Virus record (IMG/VR): IMGVR_UViG_3300032311_000507
Coordinates: 1-25,119 of that record
Origin: a virus
Reading direction: 5' to 3' (one strand)
Length of the DNA: 25,119 nt
The stretch's first letter is position 1, and each line of letters begins with the position of its first letter. Positions 1 to 6,727 of this stretch are shown here, piece after piece. Both the position numbers and the translations under genes were made by a program. The notes under the pieces were generated by a model, which made no database searches, was not told the origin of the DNA, and was given only the letters and a program-made list of their open reading frames with translations.

Positions 1-2
1 TT

Positions 3-161
3 GACAATGAACACTTTCTTACAGTTAAGGCTAGTGAAAAAGACTTTTTTAGTTTATATCATGATGACAAAATTGAGGCTTTTCAATATATGTTAAAGGT
101 AAAGCAAGCATTAGAAGAGAATGGTGCTATTGTACTTTTAGTTAGAGATGGTGGAAAGTAA
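3..161 (+). CDS. Partial unknown protein, C-terminal 52 residues
   Basis: An open frame enters from the left edge and ends at TAA (159-161), one base before the ATG of the next gene. The visible part is charged, with aromatic residues in the first half and a hydrophobic stretch (GAIVLLVRDGGK) at the end. No family is recognised. The abutting downstream ATG and shared direction suggest co-translation with the following membrane protein. The start lies outside the window. Confidence 0.6.
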   Translation, partial: DNEHFLTVKASEKDFFSLYHDDKIEAFQYMLKVKQALEENGAIVLLVRDGGK

Positions 162-596
162 ATGTCAAATGCGTTAAACTTTTTAGGATTTTTTATTTTT
201 GTTGTACTATTCTTTGGAGTTCTTATTGACAATATAAGGCTAAGACATACTTCTAAAAATCTTGAAACAAAAATTAAACAAGAAGTGCTTGACTATACTA
301 TTAGAATTGAAAACGAAGTTAAAGAGTTAAGAAATAAAAAAGATCCAGAAGTAAAAGAAGATGATGGATTTTTGAAATTTGTTGCAGACTCTAGAAACTG
401 GGCTTATGCTTATATTGAAAATGTACAGGCTGGTATTTGGAACTTTGAGCAAAAGGTTGAAGGACATATAAAATATTTTGATGAGTTTGGTAGCGTAATG
501 GAGACTCCTCTGCATCCAGCCATGCGAGATATCAGCGCTGCTTATAAAGATTTAATCAAATTTATTCCAGATGATTATGGTAAAATTGAGGGATGA
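162..596 (+). CDS. Membrane-anchored protein with coiled-coil segment, unknown
   Basis: A 144-residue protein. Residues 5-24 (NFLGFFIFVVLFFGVLIDN) form one N-terminal transmembrane segment. A lysine/glutamate-rich helical stretch at about 28-66 looks like a coiled coil, and a soluble, aromatic-containing domain follows (about 68-144). The ATG directly follows the upstream stop and the end overlaps the next ATG by four bases (ATGA), so the group is translationally coupled. The position before holin-like genes suggests a role in the lysis or late block, but this is context only; I do not recognise the family. Confidence 0.75.
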   Translation: MSNALNFLGFFIFVVLFFGVLIDNIRLRHTSKNLETKIKQEVLDYTIRIENEVKELRNKKDPEVKEDDGFLKFVADSRNWAYAYIENVQAGIWNFEQKVEGHIKYFDEFGSVMETPLHPAMRDISAAYKDLIKFIPDDYGKIEG

Positions 597-757
597 TAAA
601 GTTTAAGTCACACTACGATATGGCATATGATGCGTTCTATTCTTGTCAGGTCATAGATTGTGTACTTGAAGCAGAAAAAGTATATGGCACAGAGACAACT
701 ATAGTTGATGTGTGTCAAGAACATTATTTAGAGTTATCAGAAAAGGGTTATCGATGA
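593..757 (+). CDS. Small unknown protein (54 aa)
   Basis: Starts at the ATG overlapping the previous stop (ATGA) and ends at TGA overlapping the next ATG, which is the usual phage coupling pattern and the main support for this frame. The product begins MIKFKSHYDMAYDAF, is acidic overall, carries three cysteines and has no visible membrane segment. No family is recognised. Confidence 0.6.
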   Translation: MIKFKSHYDMAYDAFYSCQVIDCVLEAEKVYGTETTIVDVCQEHYLELSEKGYR

Positions 758-912
758 AGGAAGTTTTTCTATCAATACTAACAGGTTTTGGATGCGGAAT
801 CGTGTTTGCTGCATTCAAATTACCAGTACCAGCACCACCAGTTTTTGCGGGAGTCGCAGGAATTATTGGACTCTGGATTGGTTTTACTACACTAACACAA
901 ATTATATCCTAG
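754..912 (+). CDS. XapX/DUF1427-like small membrane protein
   Basis: A 52-residue hydrophobic protein starting at the ATG that overlaps the previous stop. Residues 4-22 and 31-51 are two membrane segments. The central FKLPVPAPPVFAGVAG matches the LPVPAPP-x-LAG-x-x-G signature of the XapX (DUF1427) family as I remember it. An upstream extension is possible but would ignore the ATGA coupling. XapX function is unknown. Here it lies just before a holin-like gene in what looks like a lysis block, so a membrane role in lysis is conceivable. Family call fairly confident; role inferred. Confidence 0.75.
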   Translation: MKEVFLSILTGFGCGIVFAAFKLPVPAPPVFAGVAGIIGLWIGFTTLTQIIS

Positions 913-922
913 GAGGAATAAT

Positions 923-1189
923 ATGAATGAACAAATCAAAGCACTACTAGCGTCATACGGAAGATCAGTACTTGGTGCAGGTCTTGCACTTTATATGTCA
1001 GGTGTGACAGATCTTAAGACACTTGCATACTCTCTATTGGCTGCATTAGCGCCCGTAGCAATCCGTGCAATCAATCCTAACGACACAGCGTTTGGACGTC
1101 TTCCAGATGCAGCAGTAGTTGATACTGCAGTTAAGAAGGCAACCGTAAAGAAGGCTCCTGCAAAGAAGAAGCCAGCAGCAAAGAAGTAA
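923..1189 (+). CDS. Holin-like membrane protein with lysine/alanine-rich tail
   Basis: An 88-residue protein with a strong ribosome site (AGGAGG about 6 bases before ATG). Residues 12-27 and 32-48 are hydrophobic segments. The last 25 residues are a low-complexity Lys/Ala/Pro tail (KKATVKKAPAKKKPAAKK). Small proteins with two short membrane helices and a strongly basic C-terminus at the end of a late phage block are typical of holins. The gene is the last before a strong terminator. No sequence-specific holin family is claimed. Confidence 0.65.
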   Translation: MNEQIKALLASYGRSVLGAGLALYMSGVTDLKTLAYSLLAALAPVAIRAINPNDTAFGRLPDAAVVDTAVKKATVKKAPAKKKPAAKK

Positions 1190-1204
1190 ATTGGCAAAAA
1201 GAAA

Positions 1205-1230
1205 GGGGGCCAATCAAGGCCCCCTTTTTT
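1205..1230 (+). terminator. Intrinsic terminator of the rightward block
   Basis: A perfect 7-bp stem, GGGGGCC (1205-1211) with GGCCCCC (1218-1224), has a 6-base loop and is followed by six T. It lies 16 bases after the holin-like gene and before a converging gene, so it ends the rightward late transcript. Confidence 0.95.
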
Positions 1231-1239
1231 ATTTAGTTT

Positions 1240-1896
1240 TTATTTTCTTAAGATGTATTCTAGTTTAGGCTGATAAGGAAAGTCTAATGTTTCCATTCTT
1301 GCATCTCGTTCTTTTTGTGAGATTTCACAAGCAAAGAATACAACAGTATATCTTGTATCTCCACCAGTCTTCTTATGAATCTTGTGTTGATATGAATATC
1401 CAGATGGGAAACATAGAAGTTCTCCAGCCTTTGGCTTATATTTTAGCCCAAAGTGAACAAACTCCAACTCTCCGCCTTCGTAGTTATCATTTGGATAATA
1501 AACAAAAGATGCAGTTCTTGGAGTTCCATACGAATCATCAGGATGAACTGAGAAAAATTCATTGTCTTCAAACTTAGTAATTCTAAATGCTTCTCTTGTT
1601 AGTGGACCAAGATCCCACATAAATAAATATGAGTCGACAACCTCTTCAAAAGCATCAGCCATATCTTCGTTATGGTATACCCAGCAAGTACTTGCCTTCT
1701 TGCCAATCTCTTCATCATAATAATCTTCACGATCAAACTGATGTGTATCTTCTAATTTCTTCATAAACTCCATTGACTCAGGCCAGATATTTCCATATAC
1801 ATGAATTCCTGGTGCGAGTTCTTTAAACGTAAACTCATTGCCACGTCTACTTACAGACTTACCAGCAAGTTTGTTTGCTAACTTATCTTTATCCAT
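1240..1896 (-). CDS. 2-oxoglutarate/Fe(II)-dependent dioxygenase (prolyl 4-hydroxylase-like)
   Basis: A 218-residue protein. The double-stranded beta-helix domain covers about 105-195. The iron triad is visible as HPD (His118, Asp120) and a distal His171 or His174 (YQHKIHK), and Arg182 in GGDTRYTVVFF is placed to bind 2-oxoglutarate. YYPNDNYEGGELEF and GELLCFPSG are typical of the P4H-type 2OG-FeII oxygenase family. These enzymes hydroxylate proteins or small molecules; the substrate cannot be told. An AAGGGGGAT ribosome site precedes the ATG. The gene is the last of the leftward series, converging on the terminator at 1205. Confidence 0.88.
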   Translation of the reverse strand: MDKDKLANKLAGKSVSRRGNEFTFKELAPGIHVYGNIWPESMEFMKKLEDTHQFDREDYYDEEIGKKASTCWVYHNEDMADAFEEVVDSYLFMWDLGPLTREAFRITKFEDNEFFSVHPDDSYGTPRTASFVYYPNDNYEGGELEFVHFGLKYKPKAGELLCFPSGYSYQHKIHKKTGGDTRYTVVFFACEISQKERDARMETLDFPYQPKLEYILRK

Positions 1897-2018
1897 TTGA
1901 TCCCCCTTATAAGGTTAAACTGTAAACAATTATATCATATCTCTAGTATATGAATTTTTGTGGATTTTTCTTTAATTTTTTGTTTATTTTTCTAAAACGG
2001 TACCAGAATAGTATCTTC
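1897..2018. promoter_or_regulatory. AT-rich gap with likely promoter for the dioxygenase gene
   Basis: This gap holds a minus-strand TATAAT (plus 1929-1934), 32 bases before the ATG, and the AAGGGGG ribosome site. The -35 at 1952-1957 is weak. The rest is an AT-rich run with no gene or clear terminator. Confidence 0.45.
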
Positions 2019-2948
2019 TTAATCATCAAATAAACCTCTTTCTAATATCTGCTGCATAAATGAGTCTGCCCACCATTCATGATATAAGACTCCAGAATGA
2101 TTATCTCTTCTTCTAAGGTCCCTGTCTTTAAATTTCCCATCAGGTCTTTTTTGTTTTGCATATTCCTCAAAATGTGGTTTATCTAAACTAAAGAAACTTG
2201 GATTATGATTGTGGAATATATTATTTTCTGATTCTTCATAGTTCCATGTAGAACATACTAATTTAATATCACTTGCGTTACAAAATGCTTCAAATAATTT
2301 CCATCCAAGAGTAAAGTGAATAAAGGCATCTCTGTATTCATCTAAAGTTGTTACCTGATCAAGCATTTCTTTTGGTAAATGCTTTTTATTTGAAGTAAAG
2401 GGAAGTTTTTGTTCATAGTTCCAAGATTGGCGATCTTCTCTCCAGACATAGTCTCTTGCAACGTTAGGAAGTAATACAAAAAAATGTGTTGGCTTCCCAT
2501 ATTTTTTAATGTATACCAATAAAGAAGATATAACCTTATGCCAGCCCTGTCCAGATTTTGCAAGATTGTAATATCCTCCAATATTAAAGCGTTGCTTTAG
2601 TTTTGTATGTAGAAGTTTTGCCCAAACAGTTTCAAGCGGTGATCCAACACCTTCTGTCTCGGAGCATCCAGAAAACACAATATGGTATTTTTCAGGGTGT
2701 TCAGTGGTAAACTCATCTGATCTAAACCAATCACTATTGTAGTCATAGGTAACCTCTCCATCATCTTCTGTTCCAAAAAACTGTTGTGATTCTGCAGGAT
2801 TAACTGTAAAGTGTTTTGATTTAGAATACTCCTGGCTTTGCGCCCATGTTATATCAAACTCATCCCAAAATATATCCCATACGGATGTGCTATCACGAAC
2901 CTTGTCAGGCTTAAAATAAAAATCATCAAACTTTTCTCTATCGCTCAA
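2019..2948 (-). CDS. SGNH/GDSL-hydrolase-like protein
   Basis: A 309-residue soluble protein. VFSGCSETEG (91-100) after a hydrophobic strand resembles SGNH block I, with Ser96 as candidate nucleophile. NLAKSGQGW resembles the block II/III glycine region, FFVLLPNVAR follows as a central strand, and DNHSG near 282-286 resembles the C-terminal Asp/His block, although the spacing is not the classic DxxH. SGNH enzymes are esterases or O-acetyl hydrolases, often acting on glycans or lipids. The start overlaps the methyltransferase stop by 4 bases, so it is third in an oxygenase-methyltransferase-hydrolase operon. The family call is moderate; catalytic activity is not certain. Confidence 0.6.
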   Translation of the reverse strand: MSDREKFDDFYFKPDKVRDSTSVWDIFWDEFDITWAQSQEYSKSKHFTVNPAESQQFFGTEDDGEVTYDYNSDWFRSDEFTTEHPEKYHIVFSGCSETEGVGSPLETVWAKLLHTKLKQRFNIGGYYNLAKSGQGWHKVISSLLVYIKKYGKPTHFFVLLPNVARDYVWREDRQSWNYEQKLPFTSNKKHLPKEMLDQVTTLDEYRDAFIHFTLGWKLFEAFCNASDIKLVCSTWNYEESENNIFHNHNPSFFSLDKPHFEEYAKQKRPDGKFKDRDLRRRDNHSGVLYHEWWADSFMQQILERGLFDD

Positions 2949-3652
2949 GATACTCTCCTAATGTATATATCATAAAACCCTAGGTTGTGCAAGGCAATTG
3001 CATCAACAACCCAGTTTTTATTATACTGCAAAAATTCATTTACTGTTTGAAATGTTCCATAAGGCTCTTCTTCAATAATTCCATCATAAATAAGGTAGTC
3101 ATTCATTCCAATAACTCCACCAATAGGGATCATCTTTGCTGCATTTCTAAGTGCATCTCTTGTTGTAAACCTATAGTTGGTTATATCTATGTAGATGAGA
3201 TCATACTCTTTGTTATTTTTTATTAACTCTGGAAGCACCTCTTTTGAATCACCTTTGTAAGTTGCCACATTTGGATAATCTGCAAACTTGTTAATTATAT
3301 ATTCTTGATGTTTATCTGGGGTATACAGTAGTTCATGTTTCATTCCAGAACATTGACAAGCACCAAATTTTCTCCATGACCAACATCTTAGGTCTTGATT
3401 AAACCAATCAACAAGGTCAGCAGATACTGCATTTGTTGAATCAAGGAACATCTTAACAGAATAACCCCAAGCAACACCAACTTCTAAATATCTAATTCCC
3501 TGCTTAAAGTTTTTTGCGTACTCTTCCCTAGAGGTAAAAAGTTTTGCTCCATTTAATTGATCTTGACTTATCTTTTCAGAGTCTTCTATTTCATCAGGAG
3601 CAAATAGTTTAAACTCATCTTGACCTAAAGGGTGTGTGGGCTTCCTAGACAT
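2945..3652 (-). CDS. Class I SAM-dependent methyltransferase
   Basis: A 235-residue protein with a Rossmann-type SAM site. Motif I is YLEVGVAWGYS (55-65), an acidic residue follows in the next strand (DLVDW, 79-83), GDS is at 134-136, and DLIYIDI (151-157) is the motif IV strand; IGGVIGMNDY follows. This order fits the Methyltransf_24-type family, which often acts on sugars or small molecules. A CxC pair (99-101) lies between motif I and GDS. The gene overlaps its neighbours by 8 and 4 bases, indicating one operon with the upstream oxygenase and the downstream SGNH-like gene. Substrate unknown. Confidence 0.8.
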   Translation of the reverse strand: MSRKPTHPLGQDEFKLFAPDEIEDSEKISQDQLNGAKLFTSREEYAKNFKQGIRYLEVGVAWGYSVKMFLDSTNAVSADLVDWFNQDLRCWSWRKFGACQCSGMKHELLYTPDKHQEYIINKFADYPNVATYKGDSKEVLPELIKNNKEYDLIYIDITNYRFTTRDALRNAAKMIPIGGVIGMNDYLIYDGIIEEEPYGTFQTVNEFLQYNKNWVVDAIALHNLGFYDIYIRRVS

Positions 3653-4319
3653 TTTCTGGCTTTGCTATAAAGTCTTTAAACTTTGACCACTGAGATAATG
3701 TGTATCTAGTTCCACTTGTAACTGGTGCTACCCCATGAACATAGTGAAGGTTCCCTGGGAAAAAAATGATCATACCTTTTTTAGGTCTAACACCAAAGTC
3801 ATGTTCTGGAAAATACAATTCCCCACCTTCGTAATCATCATTGAGATAAGCAAGGATAGATAGGTGACCACTCCAAAGATATGGGAACCTTTCACGCTGT
3901 GACTCGTATGTATCTCCTTCATAATCTGGAGCGGTGATATCTAAAATATCTGTATGTGGGTCAATGTATGTACCAGTTGGGTGTACAACATATAAAAACT
4001 TCTGATCCTTTAGTAGTGGAAGCCCATAAAGTTCTTCTCCAAGTGAAACCATCTTAGTACCAAACTCTTCTGCAAATAGTCTTTCTTCTTTTGTTTCACC
4101 CTTATATCCTTCAGTATTATGAATTGGATAGGAGTGTGTTGCTGAATGATTTACAGGAGTTTTAGAGATAATTTCCATTGCTCTTTCGCAGTCTTCATCA
4201 GATATCCAGTTTTCAATTACTTTAATATTATTAGTATCAATACCTATAATTGAAGAAATGTTATCTATCTTTTTTAATTCTGGTCTTGGTCTATACCAGG
4301 AAGGAGTCAATGGATGCAT
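3645..4319 (-). CDS. 2-oxoglutarate/Fe(II)-dependent dioxygenase
   Basis: I place the start at the ATG encoding MHPLTPSWYR, giving 224 residues. The iron ligands are His122 and Asp124 (DPHTDI) and His195 (HYVHG), and Arg205 (GTRYTLS) binds 2-oxoglutarate in this fold. LNDDYEGGELYF and GMIIFFPGN are close to the counterpart segments in the other oxygenase at 1240, so the two are divergent relatives. The upstream frame could extend 14 residues, but TATAAT (plus 4326-4331) sits exactly six bases before this ATG, which fits a leaderless start. First gene of a three-gene leftward operon. Substrate unknown. Confidence 0.87.
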   Translation of the reverse strand: MHPLTPSWYRPRPELKKIDNISSIIGIDTNNIKVIENWISDEDCERAMEIISKTPVNHSATHSYPIHNTEGYKGETKEERLFAEEFGTKMVSLGEELYGLPLLKDQKFLYVVHPTGTYIDPHTDILDITAPDYEGDTYESQRERFPYLWSGHLSILAYLNDDYEGGELYFPEHDFGVRPKKGMIIFFPGNLHYVHGVAPVTSGTRYTLSQWSKFKDFIAKPENV

Positions 4320-4352
4320 GTAATAATTATAGCATATGGTATTATATATAGT
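4320..4352. promoter_or_regulatory. Divergent promoter pair with leaderless geometry
   Basis: Only 33 bases separate the two divergent ATGs. The minus strand has TATAAT at plus 4326-4331, six bases before the oxygenase ATG. The plus strand has TATTAT at 4340-4345, seven bases before the methyltransferase ATG. Neither side has room for a ribosome site, so both mRNAs probably begin at or next to the A of ATG. The -35 elements are weak. Confidence 0.65.
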
Positions 4353-5096
4353 ATGAAGCATAATGCTAAAAAAATAGGGGATGTCTGGAGATTAGAACCA
4401 CCAGAAGTAGTAAAGGAATACCTGTGTCAATGCGATAAGATAGGAATGCCTGCAGTATCCCCATACAACATACTCGAAATTAGTGAAGAGCAAGTGGCCC
4501 AAGCAAAAATCCTTCCAAATCGGTGGTCAATAATAAATATACTTGCTGGAATGAATAAAGAGTTGAGAGTTATGGAAGTCGGTACTGCTGCTGGAGATTA
4601 TGCCCAAGCCCTTGTTGATGGTCTTAAACTTAATAAGTTAGTACTTATAGATACTTTTGATAATCCAGATATGATGCCAAATTCAGAAAACAGATATGAT
4701 GCCAATAGCAACTACTCTTTTGTTTGTGAAAGATTTAAAAATAATCCAGAAGTTGAAATTAGAAAAGGAAAATCTGAAACACTTCTTCCAGAGTATATAC
4801 CATCAAACATTGTTGATAAATTTGATTTTATATATTTAGACTCTGATCATTCTTTTCATAATGTATACAATGAATTGCTATATGCTTCTCAAATAGTAAA
4901 GCCTTACGGAATTATTGGAATTGATGATTTTTCAACTGCTCCAGATGACCCAATACATCCTTATGAAGTTATGCAGGCAGTGACTACATTCTTACAAGTA
5001 AACAAAGAGTGGAAAGTTAGATTCTTTTCGTTTGGAACAGAAAGTCTACAAAATATTTATATATCTAGAATTTTTGATTCAGAGACTAATGCCTAG
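4353..5096 (+). CDS. Class I SAM-dependent methyltransferase
   Basis: A 247-residue protein from the ATG of MKHNAKK; a start 39 bases upstream would overlap the divergent gene's start and bypass the promoter. Motif I is VMEVGTAAGDY (73-83), Asp100 (LVLIDTF) is the SAM-ribose acid, FDFIYLDSDHSF (157-168) is motif IV and IGIDDF (188-193) ends the core. LDSDHS and a following acidic ID-D-F are typical of Methyltransf_24 proteins, which include sugar O-methyltransferases. Its last 11 bases overlap the convergent CDGSH gene. Substrate unknown. Confidence 0.8.
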   Translation: MKHNAKKIGDVWRLEPPEVVKEYLCQCDKIGMPAVSPYNILEISEEQVAQAKILPNRWSIINILAGMNKELRVMEVGTAAGDYAQALVDGLKLNKLVLIDTFDNPDMMPNSENRYDANSNYSFVCERFKNNPEVEIRKGKSETLLPEYIPSNIVDKFDFIYLDSDHSFHNVYNELLYASQIVKPYGIIGIDDFSTAPDDPIHPYEVMQAVTTFLQVNKEWKVRFFSFGTESLQNIYISRIFDSETNA

Positions 5097-5304
5097 AGTG
5101 TGACCCATCACACCAGGGTCCTCTTGCTGACTGACCACATACACAGTTTTTCTTTTCTTTAACATTTGTGGCAGGCAAAACCTTAACTGTATTGTCTCTC
5201 ATCTCAAGTTCATATGAATCTTCAAGGATCTTCAAAACTTTTGCTGGCTGTAAGTCATATTCCTCAATGCCAATTACCTGTACATAGTTGTTAACTTTAA
5301 TCAT
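5086..5304 (-). CDS. CDGSH-type iron-sulfur protein
   Basis: A 72-residue protein. The C-terminal segment fits the CDGSH consensus exactly (C-x-C-x2-S-x3-P-x-C-D-G-S-H): CVCGQSARGPWCDGSH, with Cys54, Cys56, Cys65 and His69 as the 3-Cys/1-His ligands of a [2Fe-2S] cluster. Residues 1-48 look like a small beta-barrel (NNYVQVIGIEE...AKVLKIL...YELEM), perhaps KOW/SH3-like. CDGSH domains act in redox, iron or cluster handling; a phage-borne copy may serve the neighbouring iron oxygenases, but that is inference. A structured leader and its own promoter lie upstream. Confidence 0.85.
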   Translation of the reverse strand: MIKVNNYVQVIGIEEYDLQPAKVLKILEDSYELEMRDNTVKVLPATNVKEKKNCVCGQSARGPWCDGSHSRH

Positions 5305-5450
5305 TGCTCTCCATTGTTAGTAAATGAGCAGTTTATAGACGACTGCTCAGGTCTATCAGCCACGGGTTTCAGCCTGCTGACTGTCTTTTCATCGACCATC
5401 CGTTTAGAAAATCCTTGCGGACCAACCGATCACGGAATACATCAATTATA
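5305..5450 (-). promoter_or_regulatory. Promoter and structured 5' leader of the CDGSH gene
   Basis: On the minus strand a TATAAT (plus 5445-5450) immediately follows the hsp20 stop, leaving about 130 bases before the CDGSH ATG, unusual in this compact genome. The leader contains a perfect 8-bp hairpin, TGAGCAGT with ACTGCTCA (plus 5325-5332 and 5342-5349), a GTCC-GCAA-GGAT stem with a GNRA tetraloop, and GTCAGC/GCTGAT enclosed by GGTC/GACC. A 12-codon ORF starts within the -10/TSS region and is probably not translated. No known riboswitch class was recognised. Confidence 0.45.
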
Positions 5451-5879
5451 CTACAAAATAGTTATTGACTTTGGCTTTTTCTCTTCTGGAACATTTCTTA
5501 CTACATCGATGTGCAGCATTCCATCTTTGAGTTCAGCCGAAGATACTTCCATATATTCTCCAAGTGCAAATGATCGTACAAATTTACGAGTTGCAATGCC
5601 CTTGTGAACTACCTCTGCATCTGTTACCTCAATGATTTCCCCTTGGATAATGAGGCTGCCATTATCTACTGAAACATTAATATGTTCCTTTGAAAAACCA
5701 GCCACTGCAATCGAAAGCCTGAATGTATCTTCATCTAGTTTAAGAAGATCATAAGGTGGGTATGATTGTGAGTTTGTTTTGTGTGCTGTGTTAAGACGGC
5801 CTAACTCTCTGTTAAAGCCAATAAAAAATGGATCATTAAATAGATCCATTGCGAAGTTTGTTGCATGTGTTGCGTTCAT
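5451..5879 (-). CDS. Small heat-shock protein (Hsp20/IbpA family)
   Basis: A 142-residue protein of normal length for the family. The N-terminal arm contains FIGFNRELGRL, the alpha-crystallin domain runs about 41-133 (YDLLKLDEDTFRLSIAVAGFSKEHINVSVDNGSLIIQG, then RKFVRSFALGEYMEVSSAELKDGMLHIDV), and the tail KKPKSITIL supplies an I-x-I-like oligomer motif. It is an ATP-independent holdase that limits aggregation. Phages carry Hsp20 proteins as assembly or stress helpers. A GAAAGGGGAA ribosome site precedes the ATG, and the promoter is an ATGACA-N17-TATAAT shared with a divergent gene. Confidence 0.93.
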   Translation of the reverse strand: MNATHATNFAMDLFNDPFFIGFNRELGRLNTAHKTNSQSYPPYDLLKLDEDTFRLSIAVAGFSKEHINVSVDNGSLIIQGEIIEVTDAEVVHKGIATRKFVRSFALGEYMEVSSAELKDGMLHIDVVRNVPEEKKPKSITIL

Positions 5880-5936
5880 TTTATTCCCCTTTCAAGCGAA
5901 TAATTTAATTTACCCCCCTATTGGGCAGGCCTATTA

Positions 5937-5965
5937 ATTATACCATATTGTGGTACAATTGTCAT
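5937..5965. promoter_or_regulatory. Overlapping divergent promoters (hsp20 and small basic protein)
   Basis: Minus strand: ATGACA (plus 5960-5965), 17-base spacer, TATAAT (plus 5937-5942) for hsp20, followed by a 57-base leader. Plus strand: TACAAT (5954-5959) six bases before the ATG at 5966, a leaderless geometry. The two promoters overlap, so they probably compete. Confidence 0.65.
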
Positions 5966-6109
5966 ATGCCAAAAAGAAAATCAACAGCGTTCAATCCTAC
6001 ACAAATTAAGGATGGAAAGATTGTTCGTCTAAGAAAAGACGGAACAATTAAAGCAATTCTTGATGACTATAGACCTAAGCATAAGAAGAAAAATGAAAAT
6101 ACTAATTAA
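5966..6109 (+). CDS. Small basic protein (47 aa), unknown
   Basis: Start chosen at the ATG of MPKRKSTAFNPTQIKDG because TACAAT sits six bases upstream; a longer frame from 5921 would run through the hsp20 promoter. The product is strongly basic, with KKKN at its C-terminus, and could bind nucleic acid. It overlaps the next gene by 17 bases. No family recognised. Confidence 0.55.
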   Translation: MPKRKSTAFNPTQIKDGKIVRLRKDGTIKAILDDYRPKHKKKNENTN

Positions 6110-6725
6110 TGCATACCCACATGCGGGGGTAGAACAGTTTTATTCTTTACTTGCTTCAACAATTAGAGCAGATAGAACTGAGAATATGAATGAACTTGCT
6201 GAAGGCAGTGAGTGGATCATATGGAAGAAAGAGCCAGTCATTTCTTTGGGTAACTATGGAGAAGACGTAACTCTATGTACAATAATTAGAGAGCCAGCAG
6301 AAAACATTGCAATCAATGTTTGTGGTTGGTTCACTGGCAAAACAGGACAAATTATATACGGCAGTGAAGTAATGAAAAAAGAAAACATTAAAGAAGAGTT
6401 AGTCCTTTCTGAAAAAGATATTAAGTTTATTAATCATCAAATGATGGTTTATAAATCATATATGATGTGTGCAACTTTAAACAAAGATCTTAAAGTATTT
6501 TCTACTGATCAAATGAAAAGTGATCCAGTTAAAACTGTTGGAAGTATTTTAGATATTTCTGGCAGCAAACATAAAAGAGACTTTGGCAATGCAATTATTA
6601 AACGTGGGTTTAATGATGATGAAGTAAATAAAGATCACTATGACATGGTTGTTTCATACATACAGTCAACTGAACAATATCAAGAAATATTAGGACTATA
6701 CAATACATTACTTGAAAGAGTTTAA
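6093..6725 (+). CDS. Sulfotransferase-like P-loop protein (divergent), copy 1
   Basis: A 210-residue protein from the ATG of MKILINAYPHAG. The N-terminal strand followed by YPHAGVEQFYSLL occupies the place of the sulfotransferase PAPS loop (PRTGSxxL), and TLCTIIREPAENIAI resembles the 3'-phosphate-binding segment (V-x-RDP-x-D-x-x-x-S), with Arg kept and Asp replaced by Glu. Layout, length and C-terminal LGLYNTLLERV match three other genes here (9436, 10163, 13870). Loss of the canonical P-loop basic residue makes activity doubtful. The ATG lies inside the end of the preceding gene. Confidence 0.5.
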   Translation: MKILINAYPHAGVEQFYSLLASTIRADRTENMNELAEGSEWIIWKKEPVISLGNYGEDVTLCTIIREPAENIAINVCGWFTGKTGQIIYGSEVMKKENIKEELVLSEKDIKFINHQMMVYKSYMMCATLNKDLKVFSTDQMKSDPVKTVGSILDISGSKHKRDFGNAIIKRGFNDDEVNKDHYDMVVSYIQSTEQYQEILGLYNTLLERV

Positions 6726-6727
6726 GC

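Noticed and set aside
5314-5607. Rightward open frame overlapping hsp20 and its downstream leader
   Set aside because: It is antisense to a well-supported Hsp20 gene and to a structured leader, with no ribosome site or matching family.
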